Assembly: GCA_913041095.1 (NCBI GenBank)
Contig: CAJWIB010000146.1
Coordinates: 1 to 6,816 of the forward strand
DNA length: 6,816 bases
Reading direction: 5' to 3'
DNA from: an uncultured Rhodospirillaceae bacterium
GTDB lineage: Bacteria > Pseudomonadota > Alphaproteobacteria > Rhodospirillales > UBA2165
The notes under the pieces were generated by a model, which saw only the letters and a program-made list of their open reading frames with translations, searched no databases and had not been told where the DNA came from. A program made the position numbers and the translations under genes. Positions 6,471 through 6,816 of this stretch are shown here, one piece after another (position 1 is the stretch's first letter; every line of letters begins with the position of its first letter).

Positions 6471-6501
6471 TTTCTCACCAGGACGTGAGAAAAAGGTGAG
6501 A
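6471..6501. promoter_or_regulatory. Inverted-repeat cluster upstream of yebC, candidate operator or leader hairpin
   Basis: TTTCTCAC (6471-6478) and GTGAGAAA (6485-6492) form a perfect 8-bp inverted repeat with a 6-nt loop. A further copy, GGTGAGA (6495-6501), can pair instead with TCTCACC (6473-6479) over 7 bp. GTGAG therefore occurs twice at 11-bp spacing, about one helical turn, plus once inverted. It lies 135-165 nt before the yebC start. No T run follows either arm in a way that would make an intrinsic terminator. It could be a protein-binding site or, if transcribed, a pair of mutually exclusive hairpins. Function is unknown. Confidence 0.35.
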
Positions 6502-6520
6502 TTTAGTAGCGCTTAGTTAA

Positions 6521-6816
6521 TTTGAACGTGATCGCAGTGAGGCCCAAGTAGGAGATATCCTCAACTATCTTAGAAGATCTTTTGATATATCAACCTCCCA
6601 CCTGCATTTTAAAATTAGCTCAATTGCTGTTGCCATCACGGTTGTCGCCTTTGGATTAGCAATCCCATCTTAAGCCCAGCCCGATACAAATTCGGTGCTT
6701 TATCAACAAGGCGTGGATATCATAGGTGAGCTTACTTTGCTTCACGAAGCCAACGGCTCACATGCTAAAAAAGTGCGCAATGTACCGGCTATCACTAATC
6801 GCCTGCCTCGTCACGT
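6521..6816 (+). pseudogene. Possible interrupted secretory-protein reading frame, running off the right edge
   Basis: In the plus-strand frame starting at 6521, fifty codons without a stop end in a hydrophobic stretch KISSIAVAITVVAFGLAIPS. A TAA follows at 6671-6673, and then the same frame stays open for at least 47 codons to the edge, beginning AQPDTNSVLYQQGVDIIGEL. If the TAA were a single-base change from TCA, the product would read as a signal peptide with a plausible cleavage site before QPDTN. Against this, no ATG or GTG lies in the frame before the TAA, a stop precedes it at 6518-6520, and I recognise no family. It may be a decayed gene, a sequencing error or chance. If the gene is real and intact, a GTG at 6692-6694 could start a shorter product without a signal peptide. 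Confidence 0.2.

Larger units (their letters stand above)
6337..6816. other. Upstream region of yebC without a firm gene
   Basis: These 480 bases contain no convincing complete gene on either strand. The first 130 bases before yebC are AT-rich; the only minus-strand frame there is short (ATG at 6425-6427, 25 codons), lacks a ribosome binding site and looks like chance. An inverted-repeat cluster lies at 6471-6501 and a 12-bp palindrome TTGATATATCAA at 6582-6593. A weak minus-strand promoter-like pair (TTGATA at 6588-6593, TAAGAT at 6567-6572, spacing 15) is not good enough to call. The plus strand from 6521 onward carries a frame that resembles an interrupted secretory protein. Confidence 0.6.

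Noticed and set aside
5569..6520. 13-bp inverted pair flanking yebC (5569-5581 and 6508-6520, one mismatch)
   Set aside because: Pairs of 13-mers with one mismatch are expected many times by chance in a window this size, and there is no transposase or target duplication.
1..6816. Mobile elements, CRISPR arrays, tRNA or rRNA genes, toxin-antitoxin or defence systems
   Set aside because: Searched by eye on both strands; the gene run is continuous housekeeping content and the right-hand region shows none of these.

Overview
The window is a stretch of chromosome from a Gram-negative bacterium, most likely an alphaproteobacterium of moderate GC content. The main reason is gene order. Nine genes lie on the minus strand and read yebC - ruvC - ruvA - ruvB - ybgC - tolQ - tolR - tolA - tolB (cut by the left edge). 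Joining the Holliday-junction genes ruvCAB directly to the ybgC-tolQRAB(-pal) envelope genes is the usual alphaproteobacterial arrangement. The proteins also look alphaproteobacterial, for example the Gly/Arg-rich N-terminus of TolR and the Pro/Lys-rich TolA with a two-cysteine C-terminal domain.

Layout from right to left, in the direction of transcription: 6337-6816 is a gene-poor upstream region. It contains an inverted-repeat cluster and a reading frame that resembles an interrupted secretory protein. yebC (5587-6336) is followed by a 60-nt gap and then by seven tightly packed genes: ruvC (5014-5526), ruvA (4388-5011), ruvB (3349-4395), ybgC (2901-3356), tolQ (2173-2898), tolR (1658-2170) and tolA (654-1652). 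Junctions among these seven range from 8-nt overlaps to 5-nt gaps, which points to one translationally coupled transcript. A 62-nt gap then separates tolA from tolB (1-591, partial).

Functions: YebC is a ribosome-associated or regulatory factor. RuvA and RuvB form the branch-migration motor on Holliday junctions and RuvC resolves the junction. YbgC is a hotdog-fold acyl-CoA thioesterase linked to the Tol genes. TolQ and TolR form the proton-driven inner-membrane motor, TolA spans the periplasm, and TolB is the periplasmic partner that meets Pal (expected just beyond the left edge). The Tol system keeps the outer membrane attached and constricts it during division.

All full-length genes retain the catalytic or signature residues I could check. 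I see no mobile element, CRISPR array, tRNA or rRNA. The content is mostly conserved housekeeping. The parts worth a second look are the right-hand 480 bases, the 30-bp tandem repeat encoding a Lys-Pro rod in tolA, and the linkage of yebC to a polyproline-rich tolA.
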